A stretch of 64,000 nucleotides of DNA, from positions 310,001 to 374,000 of the forward strand of contig NZ_CP019606.1 in NCBI RefSeq assembly GCF_001997345.1. Direction: 5' to 3'. Below are positions 25,755-33,519 of the stretch, in pieces. A program made the position numbers and the translations under genes. The notes beneath the pieces are model-generated. The model ran no database searches and was not told the origin of the DNA. It saw nothing but the letters and a program-made list of their open reading frames with translations. Origin of the DNA: Tessaracoccus aquimaris. GTDB lineage: Bacteria; Actinomycetota; Actinomycetes; Propionibacteriales; Propionibacteriaceae. Positions within the stretch are counted from its first letter, which is position 1. Every line of letters starts with the position of its first letter.

Positions 25755-27131
25755 TCAGCCGACGACGGTGTCGAGCAGCTTCATGGCGTCGTCCCAGGCC
25801 TTCTGGCCGTCGGCCTTGCCGGAGTCGATCGCCTGGACGCTGGGCCCGAAGACCTGCTCCTGGATGACCGAGTCGTCCGGGCCCTTGAACTGCGCCTTGA
25901 CGCCCTCAGCGCGCTTGGCGAGGATCTCGCCGACCGGGGCGTTGTTGAAGAACTTCGTCAGGTCGCTCGGACCGGTGACGCCGGGGTCCTGCTGCGCCGC
26001 GACGACGCTCGGGAACGCGCCGGCAGCCTGGAAGGAGGCGACCTCCTGCTTGGCGTCGGTCAGCCATGCCGCGAGCTCTGCGGCCTCCTTGGGGTGCTTC
26101 GAGGTGGTCGGCACCGTCAGGAACGAACCGCCCCAGTTGGCCGCACCGCCCGGGTAGACGTCTGCGAAGTCCCAACCGCTTGTGGCGTCTCCGCCGCCTG
26201 CCTCGACCTGGCCCTTGACGACGCCAAGCATCCAGCCGGGGCACACGAAGGTCGCGAACGAGTCGTCGAGGAAGGCCTTGCCGCCGCCCCAGTCCCACTG
26301 GGTCTGGTTGCTCGACAGGCCGGCCTTCGCGGCGTCGGCCAGCATCGTCCAGCGTTCCTTGAGCTGGGCGTTGTCCTTGACGTTGAGCTTGCCGTCCTTG
26401 GTGTAGTAGCCCTCGTCGAGCTGGTTCACCATCGAGTTCCACACGAAGCCGGACTGGTCGTACCAGGCCTTGCCTGTCTTGTCGCGGTACTGCTTGCCGA
26501 CGTCGAAGAACTTCTGCCAGGTGGCGTCCTTGCCGCCGAGCAGTTGCGCGAAGCCGTCACGGTCGCCCGGCATGCCTGCCGCCTTGAGGGACTTGCCGTT
26601 GAAGCAGATGCCCTGTGGGCCGATGTCGGTGCCGTAGCCGATGATGCGGCCCTTCTGGTCGGTCGCCTGGGCGACCTTCCACGGAACCCAGCGGGAGGCG
26701 ATGTCGCTGGCGCCGTAGTCGCGCAGGTCGGTGAACGAGTCGGAGACCGACATCACCTTGCTGAGCCAGCCCTCCTCGACGGCCTGCACGTCGGGCAGTC
26801 CGGCGCCAGCGGCCTGCTTGGTCTGCCAGTCGGTCAGGGCGTTGCCGCCGGTGTCGATGTTGGTTGCCTTGATGGTGATGCCCGGGTGGGCCTGTTCGTA
26901 CTCCTTGTAGAGGCCGTCGAGGCCCATGGTGCCGAACGTGGTGATCGTCAGTTCGATGTTCTCTGCGGGCGCGGCCGGCTCACTGGTGGCTGGCTTGCTG
27001 GTGGCCGGCTTGGTGGTGTCGGTGGCGCCGGGGCTCGCGGCGTCTGTCGCGGTTGGTGAGCAGGCGGTGGCGAGCAACGCCAGCGAGGCGAACGCTGCGC
27101 CGATGGCACTGCGGCGGCGGAAGGTGGTCAC
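25755..27131 (-). CDS. Sugar ABC transporter substrate-binding lipoprotein
   Basis: 458 aa. Lipoprotein signal: basic start, hydrophobic core and LLATACS lipobox with Cys near residue 23, then a Thr/Ala/Pro linker. The mature part is a family 1 extracellular solute-binding protein (ITTFGTMGLDGLYKEYEQAHPGITIK). I prefer GTG 27131 because AAAGGAG ends six bases before it; GTG 27137 sits inside that site. First gene of the operon (binding protein, two permeases, GH1, LacI), consistent with uptake of a glucosyl oligosaccharide. Confidence 0.9.
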   Translation of the reverse strand: MTTFRRRSAIGAAFASLALLATACSPTATDAASPGATDTTKPATSKPATSEPAAPAENIELTITTFGTMGLDGLYKEYEQAHPGITIKATNIDTGGNALTDWQTKQAAGAGLPDVQAVEEGWLSKVMSVSDSFTDLRDYGASDIASRWVPWKVAQATDQKGRIIGYGTDIGPQGICFNGKSLKAAGMPGDRDGFAQLLGGKDATWQKFFDVGKQYRDKTGKAWYDQSGFVWNSMVNQLDEGYYTKDGKLNVKDNAQLKERWTMLADAAKAGLSSNQTQWDWGGGKAFLDDSFATFVCPGWMLGVVKGQVEAGGGDATSGWDFADVYPGGAANWGGSFLTVPTTSKHPKEAAELAAWLTDAKQEVASFQAAGAFPSVVAAQQDPGVTGPSDLTKFFNNAPVGEILAKRAEGVKAQFKGPDDSVIQEQVFGPSVQAIDSGKADGQKAWDDAMKLLDTVVG

Positions 27132-27164
27132 GGTCACTCCTTTGTGGGTACTTCCACGCGCGGG

Positions 27165-27178
27165 AGAGAGCGCTCTCT
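27165..27178. promoter_or_regulatory. LacI-type operator O1
   Basis: Perfect 14-bp palindrome AGAGAGCGCTCTCT with the central CG typical of LacI-family sites. It lies about 40 bases downstream of the predicted start of transcription, within the leader of the binding-protein gene. Confidence 0.8.
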
Positions 27179-27189
27179 GAGCGTGAAAA

Positions 27190-27205
27190 ACCTGGATCTC
27201 CAGGT
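27190..27205. other. Short inverted repeat in the operon leader
   Basis: ACCTGGA and TCCAGGT flank TC. It sits between the two LacI operators, downstream of the predicted promoter. It could be a small RNA hairpin or a second regulator's site; its role is unknown. Confidence 0.4.
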
Positions 27206-27214
27206 GTTGACCGA

Positions 27215-27243
27215 ACCGTAGATCCCTCCGAAGAGAAGGTCAA
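27215..27243 (-). promoter_or_regulatory. Predicted promoter of the beta-glucoside operon
   Basis: On the minus strand TTGACC (27243-27238) and TACGGT (27220-27215) are 17 bases apart. The -35 box touches operator O2 and transcription would cross O1, so a repressor bound at both sites would block this promoter. Confidence 0.6.
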
Positions 27244-27256
27244 GAGAGCGCTCTCT
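27243..27256. promoter_or_regulatory. LacI-type operator O2
   Basis: Second perfect AGAGAGCGCTCTCT palindrome, identical to O1 and 78 bp from it centre to centre. It overlaps the upstream edge of the -35 box. The spacing allows a looped repressor complex. Confidence 0.8.
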
Positions 27257-27375
27257 CATCGTTATCAAAACGAGACAATCGGGGGCATTGTCAGCAGACG
27301 ATGCGTCGCGAGGGGATTTCGAGGTCGCCGGGGAAGGTACGCCGGACGGCCCCGAACGCGTGTCTGTCGGGGCGC

Positions 27376-27783
27376 TCAGTTCTGGCCGGTGCTCACGTTG
27401 ATGCCCCAGAAGACGCCGAACCTGTCGGTCACCGTGCCGTACCAGTCGCCCCATGGCTGCACTGCGAACTCGACGTCCACCGTGCCGTCCTCGGCGAGCT
27501 TCGCGAACCAGGCACGGCCGATCTCTGAGTCGTCGCCCCAGATGCAGATGGTCGTGTTGCCGCGGCCGGTCGGGTTCTTGCGCTCCGGGTCGTCGTAGGC
27601 CATCAGGGTGAAGTTGGCCGTGTCGAGTTGGCCGTGCATCACGAGGTCGTCGGCGCCGGGAGGGCCGCTGCCGAACTCGGAGAAGGTGATGATCCGCAGT
27701 TCGCCGCCGAAGACGCCTTTGTAGTACGCCAGCGCCTCGGACGCCTCGCCGTTGAAGCCGAGGTAGGGGTTCATTTTCAGCAT
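27376..27783 (-). CDS. VOC family (PhnB-like glyoxalase-fold) protein
   Basis: 135 aa. NPYLGFNGEASEALAYYKGVFGGE and the ending VTDRFGVFWGINV are the signature of the PhnB/3-demethylubiquinone-methyltransferase-like branch of the vicinal oxygen chelate fold. Function unknown; relatives often act in antibiotic or stress contexts. AAGGAGGA before ATG 27783 fixes the start. Confidence 0.85.
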   Translation of the reverse strand: MLKMNPYLGFNGEASEALAYYKGVFGGELRIITFSEFGSGPPGADDLVMHGQLDTANFTLMAYDDPERKNPTGRGNTTICIWGDDSEIGRAWFAKLAEDGTVDVEFAVQPWGDWYGTVTDRFGVFWGINVSTGQN

Positions 27784-27858
27784 GATGTTCCTCCTTGTGG
27801 GTGGGCATAACCACCGTAGGAGGAGGCTTGGACGGTGCGCGGCCGTTACCCTGAATCC

Positions 27859-28406
27859 ATGGGTGCTCGCATGTTCACGGCGGTGCTTCCGCCCGCGGAA
27901 CTCGTCCGCGATCTCGATGCCTTGCTGGAGCCTCGCCGCGAGGTCGACGCAAGGCTGCGCTGGTCGCGGCCCGAGGCGTGGCACCTCACGACGTCCTTCA
28001 TGGCCGATGTCCCGCCCGACGCCGTCGAACCGCTGGGTGAGATGCTCGCCGAGGTCGCCGCGAAGGTGCCGCGCTTCCCGCTCCGGGTCGAGGGCGGCAT
28101 CGCCTTCCCGAACCCTCGCGCGCCAAGGTGCTCGCGCTCGGCGTCAGCGACGGCAACGGCGAACTCGCCGAGCTCTCCGCAGGGGCGCGTCGGGCGGCGA
28201 GCCGCGCGGGCATCGAGGCGGACGGCACCCGCTTCGTCGGTCACCTGACGCTGGCGCGGAGCCGTGCGGGGGTGCAGGCGGGCAGATGGATCGGCGTGTT
28301 CGACTCGTTCCCCGGTTGGTCCTGGGAGGCGGAGGAGTTGTGCCTGGTCGACTCGAAGCGGCTGGGCAAGCACTACGAGGTGGTCGCCCGCTATCCGCTG
28401 GGTTGA
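27859..28406 (+). CDS. thpR: RNA 2',3'-cyclic phosphodiesterase (2H family), apparent frameshift
   Basis: About 182 aa when corrected. Both catalytic HxT motifs of the 2H phosphoesterase fold are seen: HLTTSFM near residue 46 and HLTLARS in the second half. It starts RMFTAVLPP, as usual for ThpR/LigT. The first frame fails after IAFPNPRA, near 28120-28123. One added G gives the continuation AKVLALGVSDGN in the next frame, ending at 28406. Either a single-base deletion or a read error. Confidence 0.78.
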
Positions 28407-28585
28407 TCTGGGCTCGAGGACGTGGCTTGGTTGTCACGCGGGAGCGGACAGGTGCTTGGGGGTCATCGCCCTGTTGTTACTTACTACAGCCATTGCTACA
28501 GCCATCCGGGGGGCGAATGCGGAGCGCTTCGTGGGGGCGCCGTCTCTCCCGCGCCGGGCCCGAAACCGGCCCCGGCTAGGTGTCG

Positions 28586-28667
28586 TACCGAAGAAGGGAC
28601 TTGAACCCTCACGCCCGAAGGCACAGGAACCTAAATCCTGCGTGTCTACCAATTCCACCACTTCGGC
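28586..28667 (-). tRNA. tRNA-Leu (TAG)
   Basis: 82 nt class II tRNA read on the minus strand. Acceptor GCCGAAG pairs with CTTCGGT, the anticodon loop is TTTAGGT (TAG), the variable arm is long, and the T arm is AGGGTTCAAGTCCCT. No encoded CCA. Confidence 0.93.
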
Positions 28668-28742
28668 CCGCTCCACTTGGAGCGGGAACAGTCTAGGGCA
28701 GGTGACCGGTCGGTGTCGTCTGCTGTCGTCCTGCCCGCTCGG

Positions 28743-28850
28743 TCAGCGGTCGTCGCGCTTGCGGCGCGAACTGTAGAACATGTACGCGACGCCGAAGCCG
28801 ATTCCTGCCGCGAGGGCGATGATGATGCCGATCCACAATATGGGGTCCAT
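28743..28850 (-). CDS. Small single-pass membrane protein
   Basis: 35 aa: MDPILWIGIIIALAAGIG, then FGVAYMFYSSRRKRDDR. One membrane helix (5-25) with a basic cytoplasmic tail. Tiny proteins of this shape recur next to tRNA genes in related actinobacteria, but I do not know a function. Predicted from composition and a clean ATG-to-TGA frame; no strong Shine-Dalgarno. Confidence 0.5.
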   Translation of the reverse strand: MDPILWIGIIIALAAGIGFGVAYMFYSSRRKRDDR

Positions 28851-28921
28851 GTTCAGACGCTACGCAGACCCGCCCGTCGCCGGGGCCGATCGCCGGCTTC
28901 AAACCGAAGACACGCCGCTAT

Positions 28922-28937
28922 TCAACCGGAGGGTTGA
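28922..28937. promoter_or_regulatory. ArsR-type operator, distal copy, overlapping a -35 box
   Basis: TCAACC-GGAG-GGTTGA, a 6+6 inverted repeat. It overlaps TTGACA (28934-28939), the likely -35 box of the ArsR-like gene. Confidence 0.6.
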
Positions 28938-28966
28938 CAAAGGAGGTCGCAGGGCGCAGGCTTGTA

Positions 28967-28984
28967 TTCAACCAAACGGTTGAA
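28967..28984. promoter_or_regulatory. ArsR-type operator, proximal copy
   Basis: TTCAACC-AAAC-GGTTGAA, a perfect 7+7 inverted repeat of the same sequence as the distal copy, ending 11 bases before the ATG. Autoregulation by the adjacent ArsR-like protein is the simplest reading. Confidence 0.7.
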
Positions 28985-28995
28985 AGGTGGTCGTC

Positions 28996-29355
28996 ATGAC
29001 GGACGAGCTCTCCAAGGTCTTCGCGGCGCTTGCCGACCCGACCCGGCGCGACATGGTCGCCCGGCTCGCGGCCGCCGACGCGACGGTGGGGGAGCTCGCC
29101 GAGCCCTACGACGTGAGCGTCCAAGCGATCTCGAAGCACCTCAAGGTGCTCGAGGGGGCAGGGCTCGTGACACGGGGGCGCGACGCGCAGCGAAGGCCCG
29201 TCCACCTCGAGGCGAACGTGTTCGACCTCATGACGAAGTGGATCGAGCGCTACCGCCGCGAGGCCGAGGCCCGCTTCCGGCGCCTCGACGATGTCCTCGA
29301 CGACCTCAACGACGCCTCCGACGACGGAGGACTCACGGAAGGAGCGGTGTCATGA
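28996..29355 (+). CDS. ArsR family winged-helix repressor
   Basis: 119 aa. Residues 5-90 carry the ArsR fold: VFAALADPTRRDMVARLAAADATVGELAEPYDVSVQAISKHLKVLEGAGLVTR. No metal-site Cys is present, so this is the metal-independent subgroup usually paired with SRPBCC (AHSA1) genes. Stop and next ATG overlap (ATGA). Two TCAACC/GGTTGA palindromes lie in its promoter. Confidence 0.9.
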   Translation: MTDELSKVFAALADPTRRDMVARLAAADATVGELAEPYDVSVQAISKHLKVLEGAGLVTRGRDAQRRPVHLEANVFDLMTKWIERYRREAEARFRRLDDVLDDLNDASDDGGLTEGAVS

Positions 29356-29843
29356 ACACCCCAACGCGTTACCCCCAGGCAGCCATCGAGGCCGACCAGA
29401 ACGTCCCGCTGATCCGCATCACGCGCGACTTCCGCGGCACCCCTGCCCAACTCCTGAAGGCCCACATCGACCCCGAACTGTTCGCCAAGTGGAACGGCCC
29501 GGACGACCTCGCCAACGAGATCGTCGAGTGGGACGCCCGCAGCGGAGGCTCCTGGCGCTACATCCACCGCCGCGGCGACGAGGAGTACGGCTTCCGCGGT
29601 TGCTTCCACACGGTGCGCGATGACCGCATCGTCCAGACCTTCACCTGGGAGGGCATGCCCGACGAGGTCTCGCTCGAGACGCTGCGCTTTGAGGACCTTG
29701 GCGACGGCACCACCCGCTTGATCGGCGAGTCGCTGTGCGACAGCTTCGAGGGGCGCGACGCCTGGCTTGCCTCGGGCATGGAGACGGGCGTCCAGCAGGG
29801 TTACGACAAGTTGGAGGCGCTGCTCCCCGGCGTCGAGGCCTGA
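29352..29843 (+). CDS. SRPBCC (AHSA1-like) domain protein
   Basis: 163 aa. ITRDFRGTPAQLLKAHIDPELFAKWNGPDD and WDARSGGSWRY are hallmarks of the activator-of-Hsp90-like START/Bet v1 fold. Such proteins form two-gene operons with ArsR-type repressors throughout actinobacteria. Ligand unknown; a small hydrophobic molecule is typical of the fold. Confidence 0.88.
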   Translation: MNTPTRYPQAAIEADQNVPLIRITRDFRGTPAQLLKAHIDPELFAKWNGPDDLANEIVEWDARSGGSWRYIHRRGDEEYGFRGCFHTVRDDRIVQTFTWEGMPDEVSLETLRFEDLGDGTTRLIGESLCDSFEGRDAWLASGMETGVQQGYDKLEALLPGVEA

Positions 29844-29844
29844 C

Positions 29845-30690
29845 TCAGGCAGGCGTCAGCTTGTAGTGCAGGCGCACCACCGTCGCGCTCCACAGCTTCA
29901 AGACGTGATCGGTGCGCAGCACGCGGGACTCATCGAGGTACAGGTGGAACGTCTCGTGCACCGGAACGCGGGTGGCGAAGTGGCGCCGGCCGAACCGGAC
30001 AACCATGTAGGCGCCATCCCCGCCGAACGACCCGGGGAGAGATTCGAGCCACAATGAGCCATCTGCCTCGACGCGCGGCCGGAGGTAGACCTGCACACTG
30101 CCGTTCTCGAGGGGGAAGGTGACGTGGACGCTGGCGCGGTCCGACGCGGGGAGCCGACCGACGCGGTAGGCGCCGGAGAACACCTTGTCGCCGTTGGAGC
30201 GCAGCCGGCGGATCCAGCCAGCGGTCTGCTGCACGCCGTCCGCGTCCCTGATCACGCTGACGGTGCTGTCCATGCCGCGCGCCACGTCGAGGGCCCGCAT
30301 GGGAAGGGCAAGTTGCTGCACCCGCTTGCCGAACAGCCGCGAGATCAGTTCACCGCCTGGCCAGAACAGCGGGCTCCACTCAGCCCACGCCTCCATTGAC
30401 CAAGCGGACGTGTGCTCGTAGAAGTCGCGGATCTCCTCGGCGATGTCGGCCGGGTCGAGGCCGGGGCCAGCAAGCTCGCTCATGTGAGGGATCAGCCCGG
30501 CGCCGGGCGATCGCCTCTCGACGCTGCCATGTAGTCGCTCAGCCCACTGCGCCATCCAGGCGTCGTCGTCGACCATGCTCGTGCGGCTCGACGGCGCGTC
30601 AAGCCAACTGAGCTCGGTGATGTCGATCTCGCGACCGACCAATCGCCACCACCAGCGGGTCAGTGGGTCGAGGAATGCAAGGGTCGCCAC
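29845..30690 (-). CDS. Conserved hypothetical protein
   Basis: 281 aa, soluble, no signal peptide. I recognise no domain. The N-terminal WWWRLVGREIDITELSWLD and a Trp-rich middle (AWSMEAWAEWSPLFWPGGELISRLF) are the most distinctive parts. The second half is beta-rich. It converges with the SRPBCC gene with one base between them. Confidence 0.6.
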   Translation of the reverse strand: MATLAFLDPLTRWWWRLVGREIDITELSWLDAPSSRTSMVDDDAWMAQWAERLHGSVERRSPGAGLIPHMSELAGPGLDPADIAEEIRDFYEHTSAWSMEAWAEWSPLFWPGGELISRLFGKRVQQLALPMRALDVARGMDSTVSVIRDADGVQQTAGWIRRLRSNGDKVFSGAYRVGRLPASDRASVHVTFPLENGSVQVYLRPRVEADGSLWLESLPGSFGGDGAYMVVRFGRRHFATRVPVHETFHLYLDESRVLRTDHVLKLWSATVVRLHYKLTPA

Positions 30691-30735
30691 GGGCTCATGG
30701 TAGGGACTCCGGTGCGCAATGGCCGCCCAAGATGC

Positions 30736-31392
30736 CTAGCAGTCGACCCAGCGCTCGTCGACGGGCACCGCGGTCAGCGAACCAGCGGACAGGCTGGCGA
30801 GCGCAACGTCGAGCTCAGCAACCGACGAGGACGGCACCGCGACCCGGATGTGCGCCCGGTCGGTCCAGTCGACCCCGTCGACCTGCACCGGCGTTCCGGA
30901 AGGCAGCACCAGCCCGCGCAACTGGTCCTCGACGGCGCCCGCGAGGGCGAAGTCGACGTCGACACGAAGGATCTGGCTGAGCGTCACGGTCCTTGTCCCG
31001 ACGGCGGTCATCGCCTGCGAGACGGCGTCGGTGTAGGCGCGCACGAGGCCGCCAGCGCCCAGTTTGATGCCGCCGAAGTAGCGGGTGACCACCGCCACCA
31101 CGTCGGTCAGGTCGTTGCGCTGCAGCGCCGTCAGCATCGGGATCCCCGCGGTCCCGGCCGGCTCGCCGTCGTCAGAGCTTCGCGCGGTGCGACCGTCGGG
31201 CCCCAGGATGAACGCGGAGCAGTGGTGCCGCGCGTCGAAGTACTGGGAGCGTCTGGCCTCGATCACGGCTCGCGCCTCGTCCTCGGTCGCGACCCTGCGG
31301 ATCCGCGTCAGGAATCGGGAGCGTTTGATCTCCAACTCGACGTCCGCACCCGCGCCGGGGGCGGCGTCAATGGTCAGGAAGGAGTCAGACAC
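30736..31392 (-). CDS. YigZ/IMPACT family protein
   Basis: 218 aa. The IMPACT N-terminal domain is clear: EIKRSRFLTRIRRV, then ARHHCSAFILG, SDDGEPAGTAGIPML and VVTRYFGGIKLGAGGLVRAY. YigZ proteins bind nucleic acid; the yeast homologue regulates Gcn1. The role in bacteria is unclear. It overlaps the peroxiredoxin gene by eight bases. Confidence 0.9.
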   Translation of the reverse strand: MSDSFLTIDAAPGAGADVELEIKRSRFLTRIRRVATEDEARAVIEARRSQYFDARHHCSAFILGPDGRTARSSDDGEPAGTAGIPMLTALQRNDLTDVVAVVTRYFGGIKLGAGGLVRAYTDAVSQAMTAVGTRTVTLSQILRVDVDFALAGAVEDQLRGLVLPSGTPVQVDGVDWTDRAHIRVAVPSSSVAELDVALASLSAGSLTAVPVDERWVDC

Positions 31393-31864
31393 CGAGCTCG
31401 CGGCGAAGCTTCGCCACGTGGCCGGTCGCCTTGACGTTGTACTGCGCGACCCGGACCACGCCCTTGCCGTCGGCGTCGACGTCGATCACGAAGGTCGAGC
31501 GGAGCACGCCCTCAATCTCCTTGCCGTACAGCTTGCGGGGGCCGTACGCGCCGTAGGCGTTGAGGACATCCTTCGCCGGGTCGGCCAGCAGCGTGAACGA
31601 GATGTCGGAGTGTGCCGCGAACCTGGCCAGCTTCTCCACCGGGTCGGGCGAACAGCCGAGCACGGTGTAGCCCTCATCCTGGAACGAGGGGAGCGCCTCG
31701 GAGAAGTCGACGGCCTGCGTCGTGCAGCCCGGCGTCATGGCCGCCGGGTAGAAGTACAGGATGACGGTGCGGCCGGCGAAGTCGCTGAGCGAGACATCCT
31801 CGCCGTTCTGGTCGGGCAGCGTGAAGGCGGGCGCGGTCGTACCAGTCGTCAGTCGTGCGGTCAT
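31385..31864 (-). CDS. bcp: Thioredoxin-dependent peroxiredoxin, Bcp type
   Basis: 159 aa. The catalytic motif YFYPAAMTPGCTTQAVDF has the peroxidatic Cys near 45; the usual resolving Cys five residues later is replaced, so it may act as a one-Cys enzyme or use the later GCSPDP Cys. The latter fits atypical two-Cys Bcp. It reduces hydroperoxides. Start at ATG 31864; upstream extensions are spurious. Confidence 0.9.
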   Translation of the reverse strand: MTARLTTGTTAPAFTLPDQNGEDVSLSDFAGRTVILYFYPAAMTPGCTTQAVDFSEALPSFQDEGYTVLGCSPDPVEKLARFAAHSDISFTLLADPAKDVLNAYGAYGPRKLYGKEIEGVLRSTFVIDVDADGKGVVRVAQYNVKATGHVAKLRRELGV

Positions 31865-31965
31865 GGGGGTCAGTGTATCCGCGATCGGGTACGTCATCGG
31901 CCGGGGTTTCCTGGCGTGAACCGGTCGGGGTGAATAGGCTGGGGGGCGAACCGAAGGAGTTACGC

Positions 31966-32289
31966 ATGGGCAACCGATCCGTGGAGCAGATTCGCGCCGA
32001 CCTGGCGGCCAACAGGGCAACGCTGGCCGACGTCACCTCGGACGTTGTCGAGTCGCTGAAGCCGCAGAACATCGCCCGCGAGGGAGTCGAACAGGTCAAG
32101 CTCTTCGCCAAGACCGAGTTCGAGTCGGTGACCGCTCCGCTGCGCGAGGACGACGGTGGCTGGAAGCTGAACAAGTTGCTGATCGCGGGCGGCGCGGTGC
32201 TCGGCGTCATCGTCTTCGCCGTGACCCTGAACACCGTCGCGAACCGTCGCGTGCTGGCCTCGGCCCAGCGCCGGGCGCTCGAACGGTGA
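31966..32289 (+). CDS. DUF3618 family membrane-associated protein
   Basis: 107 aa. The N-terminus RSVEQIRADLAANRATLADVTSDVVESLKPQ is the DUF3618 motif, followed by one membrane helix near 75-95. It is a short actinobacterial family often near peroxiredoxin and phage-holin-like genes; function unknown. GAAGGAG upstream of ATG 31966. Overlaps the GroES-like gene by four bases. Confidence 0.85.
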   Translation: MGNRSVEQIRADLAANRATLADVTSDVVESLKPQNIAREGVEQVKLFAKTEFESVTAPLREDDGGWKLNKLLIAGGAVLGVIVFAVTLNTVANRRVLASAQRRALER

Positions 32290-32609
32290 GCGAGCCCGGC
32301 CTGCCGATCCGCATGCTGCACGACCGCGTCCTGGTGGACGTGGACGCCGCCGCGGGCGAGCGGCGCAGTTCCAGCGGCATCCTGATCCCCGCGACCGTCC
32401 AGATGGGGCGCCGACTGACGTGGGCGAAGGTGGTCGCCATCGGGCCGAGCGTCCGCTCGGTCGAGACCGACGACCGCGTGCTCTTCGACCCCGAGGAGCG
32501 CGCCGAGGTCGAACTGCAGGCGCGCACCTATGTGCTGCTGCGCGAGCGCGACATTCACGCTGTTGCATCGGACAATGACGCCGATGCCGGAACCGGCCTC
32601 TACCTCTAG
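32286..32609 (+). CDS. GroES-family co-chaperonin paralogue
   Basis: 107 aa. RMLHDRVLVDVD, SSSGILIPATVQ and WAKVVAIGP match the Cpn10 fold, but the mobile loop region (RRSSSGILIP) and roof are divergent. It is not next to groEL, and a standard groES probably exists elsewhere. GTG 32286 overlaps the DUF3618 stop, so the two are co-translated. Confidence 0.75.
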   Translation: MSEPGLPIRMLHDRVLVDVDAAAGERRSSSGILIPATVQMGRRLTWAKVVAIGPSVRSVETDDRVLFDPEERAEVELQARTYVLLRERDIHAVASDNDADAGTGLYL

Positions 32610-32619
32610 GAGAAGACAT

Positions 32620-33519
32620 ATGGGCAACGTCGTCGTCGTGGGATCGCTGAATGTGGACCTGCATCTGCTGCTCCAGCGACACATCCTCCCCGGCGAGACG
32701 TTGCTCGCGGGAGGCGGCACGTTCTCGCCAGGCGGGAAGGGAGCCAACCAGGCCTGCGCCGCCGCGCTCGCCGGAGCCCCGACGGTGATGGCAGGCGCGA
32801 TCGGCGACGACGCGGCAAGCTCGGTCGCCACCAGCCGGCTCGAGGACGCGGGCGTCGACCTGAGCCACGTCAAGAGGCTTGAGGGGCCATCGGGCCTCGC
32901 GGTCGTGAGCGTCGACGCCGAGGGCGAGAACACCGTCGTGGTGGTGCCGGGAGCCAACGGACTGGTCACGCCCGAGATGGTGCAGGGCTGGGCCGAGGTG
33001 ATCTCCGGCGCCGACGTCGTCGTGCTGCAGGGCGAGATCTCCGCGGAGAGCAACCTCGCCGCGGCCCGGTTGGTGACCGGTCGCCTTGTCGTGAACCTGG
33101 CGCCGGTGATCGAGGTCGACCCGACGGTGCTGCTGAACGCCCGCCCCTTGGTCGTCAACGAGCACGAGGGCGCGGCCGCACTGCTGCAGTTGGGCGGCGC
33201 CGACCTGACGGACCCCCGCGCGATCGTCGAGGGTCTGCGCGCGGCCGGCATCGAGTCGGTCGTGATGACGGTCGGGTCGGCAGGCTCGCTCGTCGCGGAG
33301 GGCTCCGACGTCACGGAGGTCGCCTCCCCGAAGGTCAAGGCAGTCGACACCGTCGGGGCTGGGGACGCGTTCTGCGGGGCGCTGTCGGCCCGGCTTGCGG
33401 CGGGCGACAGCCTGCTCGACGCGTCCGGCTACGCCAGCAGGTTTGCCGCCTACACCGTCCAGCACGAGGGCGCGCAGTCGTCCTACCCGGCGGTCGGCAC
33501 CGAACTGCCCACTCTCTGA
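32620..33519 (+). CDS. rbsK: Ribokinase (PfkB family sugar kinase)
   Basis: 299 aa. PfkB signatures: VVGSLNVDLHLLLQRHILPGET at the start, the GGKGANQA motif near 40 and the C-terminal VDTVGAGDAFCGAL with catalytic Asp near 245. It phosphorylates ribose or a related sugar. No ribose transporter is adjacent. GGAGAAG lies before ATG 32620. It converges with the glycosyltransferase gene and overlaps it by 37 bases. Confidence 0.85.
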   Translation: MGNVVVVGSLNVDLHLLLQRHILPGETLLAGGGTFSPGGKGANQACAAALAGAPTVMAGAIGDDAASSVATSRLEDAGVDLSHVKRLEGPSGLAVVSVDAEGENTVVVVPGANGLVTPEMVQGWAEVISGADVVVLQGEISAESNLAAARLVTGRLVVNLAPVIEVDPTVLLNARPLVVNEHEGAAALLQLGGADLTDPRAIVEGLRAAGIESVVMTVGSAGSLVAEGSDVTEVASPKVKAVDTVGAGDAFCGALSARLAAGDSLLDASGYASRFAAYTVQHEGAQSSYPAVGTELPTL

